NCBI GenBank assembly: GCA_044353905.1
Contig: JBILBA010000013.1
Coordinates: 1-29,985, forward strand
DNA from: MWH-TA3 sp044353905
Lineage (GTDB): Bacteria > Actinomycetota > Actinomycetes > Actinomycetales > Microbacteriaceae
DNA length: 29,985 bases
Reading direction: 5' to 3'
The position numbers and the translations under genes are program-made. Below are positions 29,861 to 29,985 of the stretch, one piece after another (the stretch's first letter is position 1; every line of letters begins with the position of its first letter). The notes beneath the pieces were generated by a model, which saw only the letters and a list, made by a program, of their open reading frames with translations, ran no database searches and was not told the origin of the DNA.

Positions 29861-29985
29861 ATGAACTCTTCGTCAATCCGGGCTCTTGCCAGCCTCGCCG
29901 TCGCTTCCCTCGCTGTGACAGGTGTTGCGTCTACCGCCGAGGCGACCGTGACCTACGCCAACAGGGGATCGGTCGATCTGTACGA
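29861..29985 (+). CDS. Secreted protein, N-terminal part only
   Basis: The frame runs off the window end after 41 full codons. It begins with a Sec signal peptide (MNSSSIRALASLAVASLAV, then TGVASTAEA with likely cleavage after AEA at about 28) and continues TVTYANRGSVDLY. Nothing can be said of the mature protein. The start is supported by TAGATT ending six bases upstream. Confidence 0.65.
   Translation, partial: MNSSSIRALASLAVASLAVTGVASTAEATVTYANRGSVDLY

Noticed and set aside
1..29985. CRISPR arrays, insertion sequences, tRNA or rRNA genes
   Set aside because: I saw no regularly spaced repeats, transposase-like products, terminal inverted repeats or cloverleaf sequences.

Overview
The window is a gene-dense stretch of roughly 60 % GC chromosome from an actinobacterium, most likely a small-genome member of the Microbacteriaceae (Rhodoluna/Aquiluna/Pontimonas-like). 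This rests on gene families and operon style and not on any database search. Supporting signs are the dnaK-grpE-dnaJ-hspR-clpB heat-shock operon, an actinobacterial-type Zur, cysteine-free ribosomal proteins L28/L33/S14, a CopD-CtaG fusion, and pervasive leaderless gene starts. I see no IS element, prophage, CRISPR array, tRNA or rRNA gene, so this reads as core genome.

Layout. 1-4000: a small membrane protein on the minus strand, then a branched-chain 2-oxoacid dehydrogenase operon (E1 alpha, E1 beta, E2; no E3). 3990-5950: a zinc block with a palindromic Zur-type operator, a one-helix membrane protein with a His-rich tail, zur, the rpmB-rpmG-rpsN trio in zinc-independent form, and hupB closed by a strong terminator. 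5960-10260: CopD-CtaG membrane protein, PIF1/RecD-like helicase, an unknown small gene and dcd. 10250-13300: idi divergent from crtB-crtI (isoprenoid and carotenoid synthesis). 13300-14680: an Atg22/UMF1-like MFS transporter. 14700-20880: heat-shock operon with degenerate HAIR-like repeats upstream, a DnaJ without zinc finger and a ClpB without N-domain. 20890-22620: nitroreductase, an unknown small gene and xth. 22640-25830: pyrE, a septum-formation-like membrane protein, an orphan DNA methyltransferase and a SpoU-type RNA methyltransferase. 25860-28460: purA, a lipoprotein plus hyperacidic secreted protein pair, and chorismate mutase. 28500-29985: GNAT acetyltransferase, YqaJ-type nuclease, and the start of a secreted protein.

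Regulation. Fifteen transcription-unit starts have a TANNNT hexamer (often TAGGCT) ending six, once seven, bases before the start codon, which predicts transcription beginning at the start codon itself. Shine-Dalgarno sequences appear mainly inside operons and at rpmB, hupB, dnaK and purA. The best candidates for undescribed biology are the Zur-box-controlled His-rich membrane protein, the idi/crtB control region (a palindrome between two facing -10 boxes plus a 13-codon leaderless ORF overlapping crtB), and the DNA/RNA methyltransferase pair whose two leaderless promoters share one 7-bp -10 core.
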